Positions 4,649-6,082 of a stretch of 6,082 nucleotides of DNA are shown here, piece after piece. The translations under genes and the position numbers were made by a program. Where the stretch lies: NCBI GenBank assembly GCA_002402005.2, contig NVUS02000348.1, forward strand, positions 1 through 6,082, given 5' to 3'. How positions within the stretch are numbered: position 1 is the first letter of the stretch; the number at the start of each line of letters is the position of its first letter. The notes below the pieces were generated by a model. That model had not been told where the DNA came from and searched no databases. It worked only from the letters and a program-made list of their open reading frames with translations. The stretch is from OCS116 cluster bacterium (GTDB lineage Bacteria > Pseudomonadota > Alphaproteobacteria > Rhizobiales > OSC116).

Positions 4649-5598
4649 CTTTTATGCGTCCTTAACAATATCCAAATAAAGGTGATGCCGCCCAAACATT
4701 CGATCACAATGTTCAGTGTGCCTTGCAAGCCAATTAGTTTTTCGAAAATAAACTGCCCACCCACCAAAGCGCAAATGGCAATCAAACAAGCTACAATTAA
4801 TAAATTGATATGGTTTTGGTTTTTAACAATCAGATAGGCGAGGTTGGATACCAGCAAGCCAAAAAATGTAATCGGTCCAACCAAAGCCGTCGACACGCTG
4901 ACCAAAATGGCAATGATGGCCAACAGCGCAAATACATTCGGCTTATAATTGATGCCCAGTGCAATTGCCTTATCGCGTCCCAAGGCCAGAATATCCAGCT
5001 TGTAACGCATTGCAAAAACCGGTACGAGGCACAAGCCAATAATCACCGCCGAAACATTCAACAAGTCAGTCTCAACTGCGTTAAATGATGAAAACAACTC
5101 GCCTTGCAACACCGCAAACATATTGGGGTCGAGCAAACGAAAAATAAAATAAGACAGATTGCGAAAGAAGATACCAATGATAATGCCGGTCAACGCCAGT
5201 AAGAAAATCGACCGATTGGCCTTTAAAAACAACCAATGAAACAGGCTCAAAAACAAGCCCACCATAATGGCAATGTTGAGCAGATATTTGACCATGCTAT
5301 CGAGATTGATAAAATCTATCGTACCCAAGAAAAACAACAGGCTGGTCTGAATGAATACATAAAGCGCATCAAACCCCATAATCGCCGGGGTGATGATGCG
5401 GTTATGGGTGATGGTATGAAACAATACGCTCGACACCGCAATGGCCACTGCAATCAGCATCAAGGCAAAAATTTTCACCCCGCGAAACCCCAATATAAAA
5501 CCCCATTGGCCTTTGGCGTCATAGGTTAGGAAAAAAATACAAAATACCGCTGTTAATAAGCCAAGTGCGATGATGATCTGCCGATCTGTCCTAAACAT
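4645..5598 (-). CDS. ceuC: Ferric-siderophore ABC transporter permease, FecCD family (CeuC/YclO/FatC type)
   Basis: A 317-aa inner-membrane permease with about 8-10 hydrophobic helices, a usual length for this subfamily. Recognisable parts are the HTITHNRIITPAIMGFDALY segment (61-80), which is typical of the CeuC/YclO branch; the LGRDKAIALGINYK cytoplasmic loop (206-219), which contacts the ATPase; and GPITFFGLLVSNLAYLIV (241-258), where most FecCD proteins have GLIVPH, another trait of this branch. The C-terminus has IECLGGITFIWILLR. It forms the translocation channel with the first permease. The frame is open upstream to 5676, but the start at 5598 is chosen because GGAGGG (5610-5605) is 6 nt before it, while the ATG at 5604 touches that site. 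It overlaps the end of the first permease by 8 nt and the start of the ATPase by 4 nt, which suggests coupled translation. Confidence 0.95.
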   Translation of the reverse strand: MFRTDRQIIIALGLLTAVFCIFFLTYDAKGQWGFILGFRGVKIFALMLIAVAIAVSSVLFHTITHNRIITPAIMGFDALYVFIQTSLLFFLGTIDFINLDSMVKYLLNIAIMVGLFLSLFHWLFLKANRSIFLLALTGIIIGIFFRNLSYFIFRLLDPNMFAVLQGELFSSFNAVETDLLNVSAVIIGLCLVPVFAMRYKLDILALGRDKAIALGINYKPNVFALLAIIAILVSVSTALVGPITFFGLLVSNLAYLIVKNQNHINLLIVACLIAICALVGGQFIFEKLIGLQGTLNIVIECLGGITFIWILLRTHKR

Positions 5599-6082
5599 GC
5601 ACATCCCTCCGCAGCAAAAGATAGATGAAGATAGCCGCGCCAACCACTCCAATAATTGCCGCAATTGGCACTTCATATGGGTATATAATCAACCGGCCAA
5701 AAATATCGCAAACCAAGGTAAAACACGCGCCAATATAAGCGATGACCGGCAAGGCTTGGCGTAAATTGTCACCCATAAAGCGGTTGACAATGTTGGGGAT
5801 GATCAAGCCAATAAACGGTATCATGCCAACCGTCGCCACAATGATGGCGGTGACCATGGATACAATGACCAACCCTAAGGCAACAATGGTGCGGTAATTC
5901 AACCCCAAATTCACCGCCATGTCCTTGCCCATGCCAACAATGGTCAGCTGGTCAGCGATAAAATAAGCGCAGAGTGACAGAGCAAAAGTCAGCCATAACA
6001 TTTCATAACGCCCGCGTAATATTCCCGAAAAATCACCATGAATCCACACTGTGAGATATTGGATCAGGTCAGTCTCATAGGC
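5591..6082 (-). CDS. ceuB: Ferric-siderophore ABC transporter permease, FecCD family (CeuB/YclN/FatD type), N-terminus cut by window edge
   Basis: The C-terminal 163 residues of the partner permease. The frame runs open to the right edge (first visible residues AYETDLIQYLT), so the GTG at 6049 is internal. Family landmarks are WIHGDFSGILRGRYEMLW, the MGKDMAVNLGLNYRTIVALG coupling loop, VGMIPFIGLIIPNIVNRFMGDN (the FecCD GxxxFxGLxxP motif with its proline retained), and GRLIIYPYEVPIAAIIGVVGAAIFIYLLLRR at the end. In this family the first permease forms a heterodimer with the second in the inner membrane and accepts ferric siderophore from a periplasmic binding protein. The gene order permease-permease-ATPase is the same as in ceuBCD and yclNOP. 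About half of the protein, the operon promoter and any Fur site lie beyond the window. Confidence 0.95.
   Translation of the reverse strand, partial: AYETDLIQYLTVWIHGDFSGILRGRYEMLWLTFALSLCAYFIADQLTIVGMGKDMAVNLGLNYRTIVALGLVIVSMVTAIIVATVGMIPFIGLIIPNIVNRFMGDNLRQALPVIAYIGACFTLVCDIFGRLIIYPYEVPIAAIIGVVGAAIFIYLLLRRDVHV
5605..5610 (-). promoter_or_regulatory. Ribosome-binding site of the second permease, inside the first permease gene
   Basis: The minus strand reads GGAGGG, then ATGTGC, then ATG (5598). The site is a near-perfect Shine-Dalgarno sequence embedded in the last codons of the first permease. It picks the 5598 start and indicates that ribosomes finishing the first gene can reinitiate on the second. 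Confidence 0.8.

Noticed and set aside
4810..5529. Two plus-strand open frames opposite the second permease
   Set aside because: Gln/Asn/His-rich translations are the expected reverse reading of membrane-helix codons; no ribosome-binding context or motif supports them.
1..6082. Search for defence islands, CRISPR arrays, transposons, toxin-antitoxin pairs or tRNA-associated integration
   Set aside because: No direct-repeat arrays, transposase or integrase motifs, tRNA cloverleaf or toxin-antitoxin gene pair were seen; all long genes belong to transport, chemotaxis or metabolic families.

Overview
The window looks like chromosomal DNA from an AT-leaning alphaproteobacterium. The evidence is the HAMP-less six-helix chemoreceptor with an alphaproteobacterial-style signalling tail, the small Trp/Cys-containing lipoprotein, and a DUF2218 gene attached to an iron-siderophore ABC transporter. 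The genus cannot be fixed from this sequence. There are no RNA genes, CRISPR arrays, insertion sequences or phage genes. Except for a truncated gene at the left edge, every gene lies on the minus strand.

Layout from left to right. Positions 1-283 (+) hold the C-terminal part of a HAD-family phosphatase, which converges on the minus-strand genes across a 44-bp gap with a hairpin. Positions 328-675 (-) encode a small lipoprotein. Positions 784-1419 (-) encode a stand-alone GyrI-like ligand-binding protein. A strong terminator at about 1498-1525 ends the next minus-strand unit, a chemoreceptor (1544-3019) preceded 20 bp upstream by a small two-helix membrane protein (3040-3402). A 154-bp gene-free stretch (3406-3559) holds two AT-rich inverted repeats. 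The right part (3560-6082) is a tightly packed uptake operon read from right to left: first permease (cut by the window edge), second permease (8-nt overlap), ATPase (4-nt ATGA overlap), and then a DUF2218 protein 24 bp further on. Genes upstream of 6082, where a siderophore-binding protein might be expected, are outside the window.

How the genes work together. The right-hand operon is a CeuBCD/YclNOP-type importer for ferric siderophore (catecholate or petrobactin class by family), with DUF2218 as a likely cytoplasmic accessory of iron handling. The receptor and the small membrane protein appear to form a two-gene sensory unit of unknown stimulus. The GyrI-like protein and the lipoprotein are separate housekeeping or stress-type genes.

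Most content belongs to known families. I do not see a clearly new multi-gene system. The least explained items are the small membrane protein paired with the His-containing six-helix chemoreceptor, the inverted repeat that encloses a perfect TATAAT between the GyrI-like and lipoprotein genes, and a leader motif (18 of 22 bases identical) shared by the lipoprotein and DUF2218 genes.
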